Shown: positions 1 through 10,209 of the stretch, in pieces
Layout: each line of letters begins with the position of its first letter
Numbering within the stretch: position 1 is the first letter of the stretch
NCBI GenBank assembly: GCA_002900995.3
Contig: CM035306.1
Coordinates: 434,001-498,000 of the forward strand
Length of the DNA: 64,000 bases
Origin: Ganoderma boninense
Taxonomy: Eukaryota > Basidiomycota > Agaricomycetes > Polyporales > Polyporaceae
Direction of reading: 5' to 3'
Position numbers and translations under genes: made by a program
Notes under the pieces: model-generated
Seen by the model: only the letters and a program-made list of their open reading frames with translations
Told to the model about the DNA's origin: nothing
Database searches by the model: none

Positions 1-245
1 TCAGCAGTGAGCACCATCTATGACATCATTTTCAATCACGAACCGGTGACGGAGGCCATCATATTGGCAAGGATCAATCGCGCCCTCTCAGTGCTCGGCG
101 ATGCGTTCATGCATGGCGACCTGTGTTCGTCCAACTGTATCTTGAAAATGAAACCGATGCCTGACGGATCGACACAGACCTAGTACGTCATCTATTTTAA
201 GTTCGCTATGAAGCAGGGGAAATGCGATATCCAGGTGCTGTCGTG
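1..245 (+). pseudogene. 3' relic of a basidiomycete protein-kinase-like gene, cut by the left edge
   Basis: Read from base 1, the frame is open to a TAG at 181-183 and contains FMHGDLCSSNCIL, which resembles the catalytic loop HGDxxxxN of the fungal kinase-like/aminoglycoside-phosphotransferase fold. Reading through the TAG continues as VIYFKFAMKQGKCDIQVLS to a TGA at 243-245. That stretch matches residue for residue the spacing of the usual next block in this family (a D-F-D-W-A-G-x-x-G-x-x-R-Y-P type motif), but the metal-binding Asp and the W-A-G are lost. The internal stop and the lost catalytic residues argue for a decayed gene. The 5' part lies outside the window. Family assignment is inference from motif spacing. 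Confidence 0.5.
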
Positions 246-1157
246 ACGGAGTGGCGAGAGGAGACAGCCATGGCGCGATGAGTCCAGAGAGGTGGCAAAG
301 TGTTTAACGTTTGCAGTTACTGCATCACGTACGTCTCTTTCCTTCGTAGTACTGGCTCTGCACAGAAAGCATTGCCTCGTGGTGAGAGCTCAGCCTAGGA
401 TATCCAGCTTCAGGCGCCGACTACCCTGGATACCTTCCAGTCGATCTGGCGTCTGCTGTGCGTTGTACTTTTGTACTCATACCAAATTTAGGCTGACGTT
501 AAACGTGGGTTTTCGGTGCAACGGTAATCCGCGCCCAATCGATTCCTTTGTCTGTGTCCAAATATCCTCTCACGCGATGCAAATACGTGTAGCCGAGGAC
601 ATCGATCTTTGTGGACAGCCACTGAGTCCCCGCCATAAGTATCGGCGCGGACCGTGCGCTTAGTGGGTTCATCTACCCTTCCCTCTCATCCATGTCCTCA
701 CCTTTTCTCCAGCTACGTGAGCCACCATTTGGTGGTCTTTCGAATGGATTGCCCGCGCCACTCACTCTCGCGCCAATCAAGCGCGACAATTGGACATGTA
801 GCCCCGGGACTTCTCGTCCAAAGCGGATCCTCTATAATCCCTACTTTTGTCTCCCAGAGCAATCAGCACTTGCACCCGGAGACCCCTCTCCACGTCCTTC
901 GCAGCATGCTTCTCTATCACGGGCTAGGCAGGTCGCTCGTATCAGCACTTTCACTCAGTCGAAGCCCACCACAAGTCATACTATTGTCTCTCCATCTGCA
1001 ACGCTGGTATCTCGACCCGATCAACCGTCTACTCTGCTGCTAGCACCACCCCGAAAGCGGGTCCCCCTAGGCGTCTCTACTTGGGTTTCCAACCATCCCT
1101 CTCCCGAGTCACTCCTCATCACATCTAGGACACAAGATCCCGCCTATCCCCGGACAC
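246..1157. other. intergenic; possible 5' extension of the kinase gene
   Basis: No recognisable gene. An open frame from 692 to 1306 encodes a Ser/Pro-rich stretch of low complexity. It lies in another frame than the kinase that follows and could be part of its N-terminus only if a further frameshift or an intron joins them. I see no clear splice pair that does this. Confidence 0.4.
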
Positions 1158-2974
1158 ATGAGCGCCGTTCATGCCCATCGCCCTTCCCAGCTATCATACT
1201 CTGCCTATCCCGCCAACCCACACTCACAGCATGGCCAGCCTCTTTTCTTCCCTGGCACGAGCAATTCGTCTCTGTGGGGCTCAGCAGGCCTTCGCGGATT
1301 CCCTAAGAATGTGAGTGGTCCAGATAGTTGGAATGGCGCTCCCAGAATTCCCGCCGCGCCACTCGGTGGACAGCTCCGAGTCGAGTCAACCACATTGTCG
1401 ACATGCAGATGTGCCTCATGTGCCGCTGCGCGTCAGCTCCTCGCGCCCTCGTTTCCTCAGTCCAACCCTCCTCGCCCCAATCCCGCCGCTCTTCTCCCTC
1501 TTCAGCGATTCTCCCGTCCAACAGCTGCGAGGTCTGTGGTTCCTGCTCAACCACCGGCCATCTTCGACGACCCCTGGGAAGACGAAGATCCCTTGGAACC
1601 ACGCTACCGGCTCTCGACCTCAACCTCGAACTATACTTACCAGTCGCCCCCGACGCTGGAACACCGTGGCGTAACCTTCACCCTCTCACGATTCCTCGGC
1701 AAGGGTGCGGCTGGACGCGTCGCTCTTGCCAAGCTCCGCGGACGGCTGTACGCCGTCAAGGGCATTCCACAAGCGCAACGCACTGAAACTTTGCCACACG
1801 CGCGACGACTTCTTGCGCGAGAAGACGTGCATGGCGGCCGTCGCGGCGGACGAGAGGAGCAAGCGGTTCTTGATGCCGCTTGTCATGGCATGGGAGGAGC
1901 AGGAGATGATATACTTCGTCATGGTGCGTCTTCACTTTGAACGTCGTGGTTGTGGTTTGTCGGAAGGGTGCGACTGTCGCTGATGTTTGATCCGTCTCCA
2001 TAGCCATTTTATGCTGTCGACCTATTTGCTGCGTTGAGGCTGGGTTTCCCAACGTGGCAGGACCGCTACATGTACTGCAAGGAACTGGTGAGTCGGGTCA
2101 TCGTTCACGAGCTGGCGCATTCCGAGTCTCATGCGCTCTTGTCCATCGCTATGCAGATATGTGCATTGTGTGAACTCCGTCGCCTCGGCATCGCCCATCG
2201 CGACATCAAGCCGAGCAACATCCTTATCGCGCAAGACGGCCGCACAGTCCTTACTGACTTCGGGATGGCACAGCTCGTCCCGACTCCGGCGTACGAGGAT
2301 TGGCGGCACGCTGGATATTCGGGCACGTATGGGTATATGGCGCCTGAGATGGTGTGTGAAGGGTCGGTACATGGCACGGTAGCGGACGTATGGAGCATGG
2401 GTTTGGTCTTTCTCGAGATCCTCATGATCTCAACTGGGCGGTACTTCAAGGCGGTCAACATCGCAGGCATACGAGCTGAGCATGCATTGATGTTGCCCGT
2501 TGATACGGCTGTGCAGCCCGCGCTGGTCGCACACCCGTCGATGGCTGGTCTGGTGATCTCGGTATGTGGTTTCTCTTTCTTGAGTTAAGGGATCGGTCAG
2601 GTTGGATTGACGGCTATATTCTCGCAGATGTTGCAAGCTGACCCAGGCAAGCGGATCACGGCACAACGTCTCCAGAGCGAATGCCTGTTTTCGGAAGCGT
2701 GGAGCGACGTGTTTGAGGGATATGCAACACGTGAGTTTTTCCGCTTCGTCCACAGTGGCTTTTTTGAGTTGCTTATTGAATATACGTTGTTTACGCAGAC
2801 GACTGGAAGCCACATGCGGACATGCTCGCTCGACCCCCTGCGGGTCGGCTCCTCGATTTCCTCACGTTCCGAGCACACGAAGATCCTATCGCAGCCTCGC
2901 ATGCTCATCAGCAGGGTTGGGATGCCGCTCAGTTTGAGTATTGTACCCCAGAGGTGTTCGGATTCGGCGTTTGA
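1158..2974 (+). CDS. serine/threonine protein kinase, five exons, one frameshift
   Basis: Exons 1158-1923, 2004-2087, 2157-2561, 2628-2730 and 2799-2974, all with GT...AG introns of 66-80 nt, give about 510 aa once one extra base is skipped. The N-terminal 170 residues are Ser/Pro-rich. The kinase domain follows: glycine loop GKGAAGRVALAKL, the Lys in YAVK, catalytic loop HRDIKPSN, DFG, then GTYGYMAPEM and DVWSMG. The frame breaks about 10 nt after the YAVK lysine: at 1764-1770 the text reads ATTCCAC where ATTCAC would restore the natural continuation HKRNALKLCHTRDDFLREK, so one C is surplus near 1767. The domain is otherwise complete with all catalytic residues, so this is either a sequencing slip or a very recent lesion. 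The substrate is unknown. The upstream start could lie further 5'. Confidence 0.75.
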
Positions 2975-3553
2975 GTATTTCGCAGGTGGACCGTATAGGA
3001 TGTTGATATCCATAGTCTTCTGTACGAGCTAATGTCACACAGTTCCTTTACACAGATGGCACCTCATGATATTTGAAGCGACTTTTGGCTGCTTGTAAGA
3101 GATGATCCATGTTGTTCGGATATATCATTTAACTCCAAGATCTGGCGTTCGGAGCGTTCGTGGCTGTGCCAGGCTGACAACGACAAACTTGAAGCTGGTA
3201 CTTACTTATTGTGCAATTTTCTGGATCATCACGCCATTTATTCGATCGTGGACCACAGATGCAGTCAAGTGCAATCGTTGTCGCTCAGTACAGTCATTCG
3301 CCGGTCCTTCGGATATTACGGCACCCTTGGACAAACTGAATTTTCAGCTGTCCCGCCGCATCCCTGACTCCTCTGAATTGTGCTTCAAATGTTAACATCG
3401 CTTTGGTTTGCACGCAGAGTTTGTCCGGACTCCGAAAGACCGGTGAATGACTGTAAGAGCTGTCATGCTTACAAAATCATCAAAACTAACTATTGATCAC
3501 ATCAGACATGTCGATAAAAAGCCCTGGGAGGAGAAGCTCCTTCAAAGCCAGCA
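2975..3553. other. intergenic
   Basis: No gene recognised. Just before the hydrolase start, 3510-3545 reads DKKPWEEKLLQS in another frame. This looks like a hydrolase N-terminus and may belong to the next gene through an unrecognised 5' exon or another indel. Confidence 0.4.
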
Positions 3554-4929
3554 ATGCCCGACAACAGCCTCCTCAAGACATTCCTCGACTCTGGGGTTCC
3601 GGAGGGTAGCACCGACTACACCACTCTCGTGATAATCCACGGCTGGGGCTTCCACGCAGGTAAGGTTTCTTTCATTTAGAGCCGTTTTTCAATCGCATCG
3701 ATCAATGTGTGCAGGAAACTTCAAGAAGCTTCTGCCCCTCGCGCGGAAGAACAATGTGCGCATCGTCCTCCCCAACAGACGCGACTACCCCGGCTCCACG
3801 CCTTTCAGCCCTGACGAAGTCGCGCGCCTCACCGAGCTCGCAAACGCCACCCCTGGCTCTCCTGAAGCCGTTGCAGGCACACAAGCCGAGATGAAAGCCC
3901 GTGCTCGAGAATTGTATGACTACCTCGTCGAGCTCGTCACGACCGGGGACGTTCTGCGTGCGCAGGGCAGCACCTGCGGGATCATCCTGGCAGGATGGTC
4001 GATCGGGCGCGACGTGGATCACCGCGCTACTTGCACATGTCGCGGAATTCCCAGTAGGGGAGGTCCGCCTGGGCGAGTACGTCAGACAGCTGGTGCTTTA
4101 TGGTGCGTGGCGAGCAGTAGGGTATGTGCAAGGGGTCGATCGGCTCAGGGCAAGTGGCGCGACGCGGTCGCCGTCTGCTGCTTGCTCAGAGTCGACGTCT
4201 TCCGAGCCTTCCGTTCTTGCTCTTGAATGACTTTTGGGCCGCGGCGCGCCGTGTGCGTGCGAGAGGATGGGAGACTCACTGGTGTGTTGCTTGCTAGATC
4301 CGTCGTACCTCTGCTTCGGATACCCCCTCCCGGCGAAGATGTACCACCCGCTCCACGACCACGCGATGCCGGTCGAGCAGCGCATAGAGAAGTTCGGCGT
4401 GTGGGTGATGAGTTACTTCACCCACGGTGACCTGCTCGCGTCCGGTCTTCAGGCGCTGTCGGACCGCAACGCGGCAGAGGATCTGCCAACGATGTCAGCT
4501 GAAGATATCGAAGAGTCGACATCCGCCGCGGGGGCGCCGGGCGGCTGCGAGGACTTGTTCGCTCAGGCATGCTTTGCCCACGGGGTATACGAGTCGCTCA
4601 GAAAGCAGGCATTCATCCTGCGCGATGTGTCTGCTGGCGGAGACGACTGGCGCTCGGTCGAGCTGCGGCACATCTGGTGCGATAGGTCCATCTGGGAAAT
4701 GCCGTTATTGGCTTGGACACTGCCAAGGGAACTCGAGGAGGCAAAGAAGGCCGGAGGATCGATACGGACGGTGGACTACGTACGTTTCCGTGGTGCGAAC
4801 CATTTTGTGAGTTTGTCTTCTGGCTGGGACATTGGTGATAGTGACACATTTCTGACGGAATAGTAGGCACACTGGGATTTTCCGGAGAAGACGCTGCGCG
4901 GGTTCCTCAGTGATGACAAGGAGATTTAG
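3554..4929 (+). CDS. alpha/beta-hydrolase fold protein, four exons, one frameshift
   Basis: Exons 3554-3659, 3715-4102, 4298-4806 and 4867-4929. With one base removed the total is 1065 nt, an exact 354-codon frame plus stop. Seen: the oxyanion-strand motif VIIHGWGF near residue 30, the nucleophile elbow GWSIG near residue 135, and a C-terminal GANHFAHWD that supplies the likely catalytic His. These are the landmarks of esterase/lipase-type alpha/beta hydrolases common in Agaricomycetes. The frame breaks right after GWSIG, at about 4008: GGGCGCGACG stands where GGGGCGACG-like text would continue as ATWITALLAHVAEFPVGEVR. The second intron is long (195 nt). The substrate cannot be read from sequence. 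An upstream coding exon is possible, so the start is provisional. Confidence 0.75.
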
Positions 4930-6025
4930 GTCGTCGCCTTGTAACCTGTCGAGCGCTCACCATTTTGGAATCCACGACCTGCCATGATCGATTCCTGACT
5001 CCTGTATTAATGTGAATTCATAGAGCGATGTTGGAACATGGACTTGCTCTCCGGGAGTTCCCGACGTGGGATACGATCCGATACGATGCGCGGTTGTATG
5101 TTCTTGTCCTCATCCGTTTGTCTCTGTACCACGACGATACCTACAGGACAACCAGAATTCACTCGCTTTTCGCTGCGCTACCGATGTCCACGACCGGTTT
5201 CTTAATAATCGAGGATAGGCCCCAGTGGCAGTCGAAAGTTTTAGTTGCCGAATTTGTGCGGTTCCGGACGCTCTCTCGCAGAAGTGTCACTGGTAGCTAT
5301 TTTCCACTTCCACAGCGCTCAGATCCTGACGTATGGTTGAATTTTTCCGGGTCATTATATTAATCAGCCTGTTTCAAGTCTACAAACTTCTTCAGTCCTG
5401 TGAATGTCCACGAGAGCCAGCACGAGAGTGGACATTGATGCATGCACGCAACATAGAGAGATGAAGCCAGCCAATGTCTTGTCCGCTTGATGAGCCAAGT
5501 AAGAATGAGTTATCGCTTGTCGCGATAACCGTGTATATAACGGGCTTACAGGCTTCCGGTTGTACAATGTATGACACAAGCTTCGGTAGTGCTTGGAGGC
5601 TCGGAAAGGCAGCAGCGCTCATCCAACCGAACATGCTATCAAGACGCCAGAGTTGAGATGATCGCGGTATGAATGCTGCAAATCATCCCTGCGTTTGGCG
5701 GTGGGCAAGTTCCCTTCTGCGTTGAAAGCGTCCAGTGCTGACATGGTCCTGTTGGGCACTTGAATGACACAGAAGCCCGTCTATCTCCTAATAGGACTAG
5801 CAATGCTCGTTGTTCACAATGGTCCAGGTGCTTTTTCTGGGGAACATTCATATTCTCTTTCGCTATATCGCACCACTCTGAGTGGTCCTATTTTGTCGAA
5901 TTAGACTTACCTCCCAGGATAGGATCTGCGAATGATGATTCAATCGACATAGTGCATAACACAACCAACGCAATCCAGCTCGCTTCCGAGCCCGCTCACC
6001 TTAACTCCGGTGGCCCTAAGAGACC
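4930..6025. other. intergenic
   Basis: About 1.1 kb between the hydrolase and the P450 promoter. Open frames here (for example 5028-5363) show no family motifs, no intron-bounded structure and no consistent codon pattern. I see nothing supportable. Confidence 0.5.
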
Positions 6026-6032
6026 TATAAAA
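6026..6032 (+). promoter_or_regulatory. TATA box of the P450 gene
   Basis: TATAAAA about 74 nt upstream of the P450 ATG at 6106, a normal spacing for a fungal core promoter. Assigned by position and sequence only. Confidence 0.5.
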
Positions 6033-6105
6033 CCTCAACCCGTTCAGCATTGCATATTACTATGGTTCTATCTCTCCCGGACTTCAGAGCGGAAGTGTCT
6101 GCATA

Positions 6106-8376
6106 ATGGCCGACCCCGTGCTCGTCCTCACCGCTGTCGCCGGAGCGGCATACGTCTTTTGGCTCGTCTTCCATCGTTTTATCGCGCACTCGCCTCTAGA
6201 CAATCTCCCGAGCCCGTCGAGCTCCCTGTTCCTGGGTAAGTCGATCACCTTTGAACAAGTGGCTAGGTCAAGAAATTTGGATCTTCAGGAAACCTTCCTG
6301 ACATTATTCATCGCGAGAGCCACATCTGGTGGAGACATGTCTCCAATACATGTGGTCCGGCAACGAAGATCACGGCTTTTTGCGGGGTGAGTGTCTCGAC
6401 TCTCGTGCTGATGTAGACTGACATGTCTACTCAGATCCAAATGCTGTACACTTTTGACCCTAAGGCGATGTACAGTATCCTCGTGAAGGACACGGAACTG
6501 TACCCCAAAAAGACTGCTGCTTACGAGTTGAGTGGACGACCCATCGCCTATGGCGTCTTGCCAGCTCCTTTGCTAAACGTCGACCGTTCGCAGCGACTTC
6601 AGTCTATTCATCGGACCCGGTCTTCTTTTCGCTGAAGGGGCGCAGCACCGACGGCAACGCAAGTGGCTCAACCCCGTCTTCTCTGTTGCACAACTGCGTG
6701 ATGTTGCGCACGTTTTCTATGGCGTCGCTTACAAGGTAAGCACCATCTCACTCTGATGAAAGACGCGCTTCGATGAAGCTCCTACCTAGTTGGAGGAAGC
6801 GATCCGACACCGTGTCGGTAGTCGATCCCAAGACCTAGACGTCAACGGCTGGATGGCGCGAACTACCTTGGAGATGCTCGGCCAGGCAGGCCTTGGATAC
6901 TCGTTTGACAAGTTCACGGAGGACTCGACGGATTCCTACGGAGAGGCCCTCAAGTCGTTCTTGTGAGTGCCCCCCCTCTCTGCTCCACACGCTGATTAGT
7001 TCGAACGTCTGCAGTCCCATTATCAACCACGTTCCTTTACTCAACCTCTTCGTGATGACTCTCGCCAACCACGTCCCGAAATGGCTGATGCGACGTGTCC
7101 TCCGACTTGCGGTCCCGTTCCCCCGTGTCCTGCGCCTCCTGAAGATATCAGAGACCATGCAGAAGCGTTCCACAGAAATTATCCAGCAGAAGAAGACCGC
7201 CCTGTTTCAGGGCGACAAGGCACTCATGCACCAAGTTGGCGAGGGCAAAGACATCATGAGCGTCCTCCGTGCGTCCCCTTCGCTGCAATCTGCACACGAG
7301 CCTTTCGCCAACGCTAATCGCGTCCATGCAGTGAAATCCAACATGGACGCACCGACGGACGCGGAACGGCTCTCCGACGAGGAGCTTCTTGCGCAGATGT
7401 CGTACGTCACCCGCCAATCACCCCGTCCTTTCCTCGAGCGAGTACTAAGCCGCCGCTAGCACGTTCATCCTCGCAGGCATGGACACGACGTCCAACGCAC
7501 TCTCGCGCATCCTGCACCTCCTCGCGCTGCATCCGGACGTGCAGGCGAAGCTGCGGCACGAGCTCGTGGAGGCGCGTGAGGTCGTCGGGAACGGCAGGGA
7601 CGTGCCGTACGACGACCTCGTCAAGCTGCCGTACCTAGACGCGGTCTGCCGCGAGACCCTCCGCCTCCACCCCCCACTCAACCTCATCGGGCGCAGGTAT
7701 GCTCTCGCCCTAATCTGACTTGGCGCCTGAGCTGACGCGGGTGGCGCTGGCAGGGCAGCGAAGGACACGATCGTGCCTCTGTCGGCTCCGGTGCGTGGCA
7801 AGGACGGGACGCTGGTGAGCGAGATCATGCTGCCCAGAGACACATTCGTCCTCCTCGGCTTGCAAGCATGCAACACGAACAAGAAGCTCTGGGGCGACGA
7901 TGCGTACGAGTGGAAGCCGGAGCGCTGGCTGCAGTCGTTGCCTCCCACGCTCGAAGAGGCAAGGGTTCCTGGGGTGTACTCGAACTTGTGAGATCGTCGC
8001 TGCTCCTCTCGTGATTGCTTGGCCACTTACGTATGAATGTCCGGTATAGGATGACGTTCAGCGGCGGAGTTCGTTCTTGCATGTAAGTACAGCTTCGATG
8101 CGATGGAGTGCCAACTTGCTGACTGTCGTTGACAGAGGCTTCAAGTTCTCCCAGCTGGAGATGAGTAAGTCGTCGCAGTTGCAGTGGACTCGTTTCCTAC
8201 TGTTGATCGCGGTTATCGTTGCAGAGGTCTTGCTGACCACTCTGCTGCCGGCATTCTCGTTCGAGTTGACGGACAAGCCGATCATCTGGAACTCGAGCGC
8301 AGTCTCCTATCCCACCATGAAGAAGGACAGCACGCAGCCAGAGATGCTGCTGAGGGTCAGGGCCTTGGATTGTTGA
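6106..8376 (+). CDS. cytochrome P450 monooxygenase (Agaricomycete type)
   Basis: A multi-intron gene of about 12 exons, all joining in frame. An N-terminal membrane anchor (residues 3-22) is followed by a Pro-rich hinge (LPSPSSS). The I-helix motif AGMDTTS supplies the oxygen-activating Thr. The K-helix ExxR is ETLR, the meander region contains WKPERWL, and the heme loop FSGGVRSCIGFKF carries the cysteine ligand, split by an intron inside C-I. The end is NSSAVSYPTMKKDSTQPEM, typical of the large basidiomycete ER P450 families (CYP5144/CYP5150-like; exact family not decidable by eye). The protein acts as an ER monooxygenase with NADPH-P450 reductase; its substrate is unknown. Intact through every exon, unlike both genes upstream. 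The SDR starts 247 nt downstream on the same strand, but that alone does not make a pathway. Confidence 0.92.
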
Positions 8377-8623
8377 GTAGACTGGATCGAGCAGTCGACT
8401 GGACGTTCGTCTATTTCGTGTGTTTGCATATACTTTCTGTGTACCTTTCTTTTCTTGGAAATGTACGTCGGCCCGTGTTGGGCGTTGGTTTGTTCCCGTG
8501 CCAGGAGCGACGTCATCCATAGAGACGTGACCATGGGAATCGACTATGAAGTTAATCCATGACTGACGGCGGGAACGTAACTGAGTCTTAGCAAGCAACT
8601 GAGACCCTCAACACGGAACCAGC

Positions 8624-9910
8624 ATGAGCAACACACCCGTCGAACATCCTCTTCAGGGAAGGCTCGCGCTCATCACTGGATGCACGTACGTATTGCGGTC
8701 CTATCCGATACCCGCCGCTGATTCTACACGGATCCTGGGACCCCAATCTTGTGACTTCCATAGGGGCGGTATCGGCCAGGCGACAGCGCGGGCGTTCGCC
8801 CATGCCGGCTGCTCGATTGCCGTGCACCACTCTTCCGTCAAGTCCCAGTCGAAAGCTAACGCCCTTGTCGCAGAACTTGTCAAGCTCGCACCGGGTGTAC
8901 GTGCCGCGCCCTTTGAAGCAGATTTGTCGTCGTACGACAACGCACGGAAGCTGTGTGACGACGTCGTCGAGACCCTGGGACATCCGGACATTTTGTTCAG
9001 CAATCACGGGGTCACGGGTCCCAAGATCGGACCTCAGGGCGACATGCAGGAAGTCAGTGCGGAGACGTTCGAGGAGATCTGGCGTACCAATGCGGGTACG
9101 GCATACGTTGTACGTACAACACCGACCGCCGAGTCGCCGCTTCGTGACTGTTCCGATATCTTATCGCAGGTGAGCTGACTTGCCAATCCGGCATTTGTGA
9201 TGCAGCTTGCACAGAAGTGTGTGCCATACATGCAAGAGAAGAAGTGGGGCCGCATCGTCTTCAATTCAAGGTGAAGTCCCCGTCGAGACGACGTCAAGGT
9301 CTGGATGTTGCAAGCTGAGGCCCATCTTTAGCGTCGCAGCGGGCACAGGCGGTGTCATCGGGCCTCAGTATGCCTCGTCGAAGTCGGCATTGCATGGATT
9401 GATTCACTGGCTATCCTTGCGATACTGCAAAGAGGGGATTGTGAGTTACGATTGACTTGAGCATGGACCAATTCACTGACCGAACGTACGACGCCCCAGC
9501 TAACCAATGGAATCGCTCCGGCGTTGATTGAAGGTACATCCCGTTCTGCATCTGAGTGCATATGTCAACGCTCCAGCCGGATGATCATTTTTGACATTTA
9601 TTAATCGCTCACGAGAAGACACGGAGATGATGGCAAATCCAACTCCTGCGGCCAGGGTAGGCAGATGTCATATAGAAGATACGAGCATTCCTGGCTGAGC
9701 GAATGCCAGAGCTTGATACCCATTGGACGACTTGGCAAACCCGACGAAATCGCATCCATCGTCTTGATGCTCGTTACTAATGGCTATATGACAAACAAGG
9801 TGAAGACCATACAATACACAATACTGGGAGATTACTCACCTCGCTCGATGGTTACATGTAATCAGATCATCGTCGCCGATGGAGGATGGACCAATGGTGG
9901 TGGATTCTAA
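8624..9910 (+). CDS. short-chain dehydrogenase/reductase (classical SDR)
   Basis: About seven exons, all joining in frame. The cofactor motif is LITGCTGGIGQA (TGxxxGIG) near residue 20, interrupted by an intron inside the codon before GG. The stabilising motif is FSNHGVTG (an NNAG variant with NHG). The catalytic Ser sits in IVFNSSVAAG and the YxxxK pair is YASSK. The tail IGRLGKPDEIASIVLMLVT...NKIIVADGGW is the standard SDR C-terminal block. The length of about 260 aa fits classical SDRs. It reduces or oxidises a carbonyl/alcohol with NAD(P)(H); the substrate is unknown. Its nearest relatives would be 3-oxoacyl-ACP-reductase-like fungal SDRs. The start ATG at 8624 lies 21 codons before the first intron. 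Confidence 0.9.
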
Positions 9911-10209
9911 GGATCAGCTGGAGAAGAGTAATTTGTGATCATTCGAAGTAGCAGTCACCGGCGGCACTGTGATGGTTAGAAATGTTGTCATACGAATGGA
10001 TTGCGTGAGCGATAAGTAGTCGATACAGTAAATGTGGCGTGCAAGAGGCTGGTATACGAGACGATTATACAATACCTAGACGGCGGATATATCCCATGTG
10101 AACGACAAATAACGAGAGCGTATAGACAGCGAGGATTAACGTTCGTGTGCCGGCAACAGGTATTCACTTGCCAGACCCTGGAGAGCCTCTGGTAGATAAG
10201 CCGGCATTG

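Noticed and set aside
692..1306. Open frame of 204 aa upstream of the kinase.
   Set aside because: Low-complexity Ser/Pro composition with no motif, and it overlaps the kinase exon in another frame. Kept only as a possible leader.
5028..5363. Open frame between hydrolase and P450.
   Set aside because: No motif, no conserved composition and no splice context.
6106..9910. P450, SDR and hydrolase as a secondary-metabolite cluster.
   Set aside because: No core synthase, no regulator or dedicated transporter beside them, and the coiled-coil gene follows directly. Such neighbours are common by chance in these genomes.
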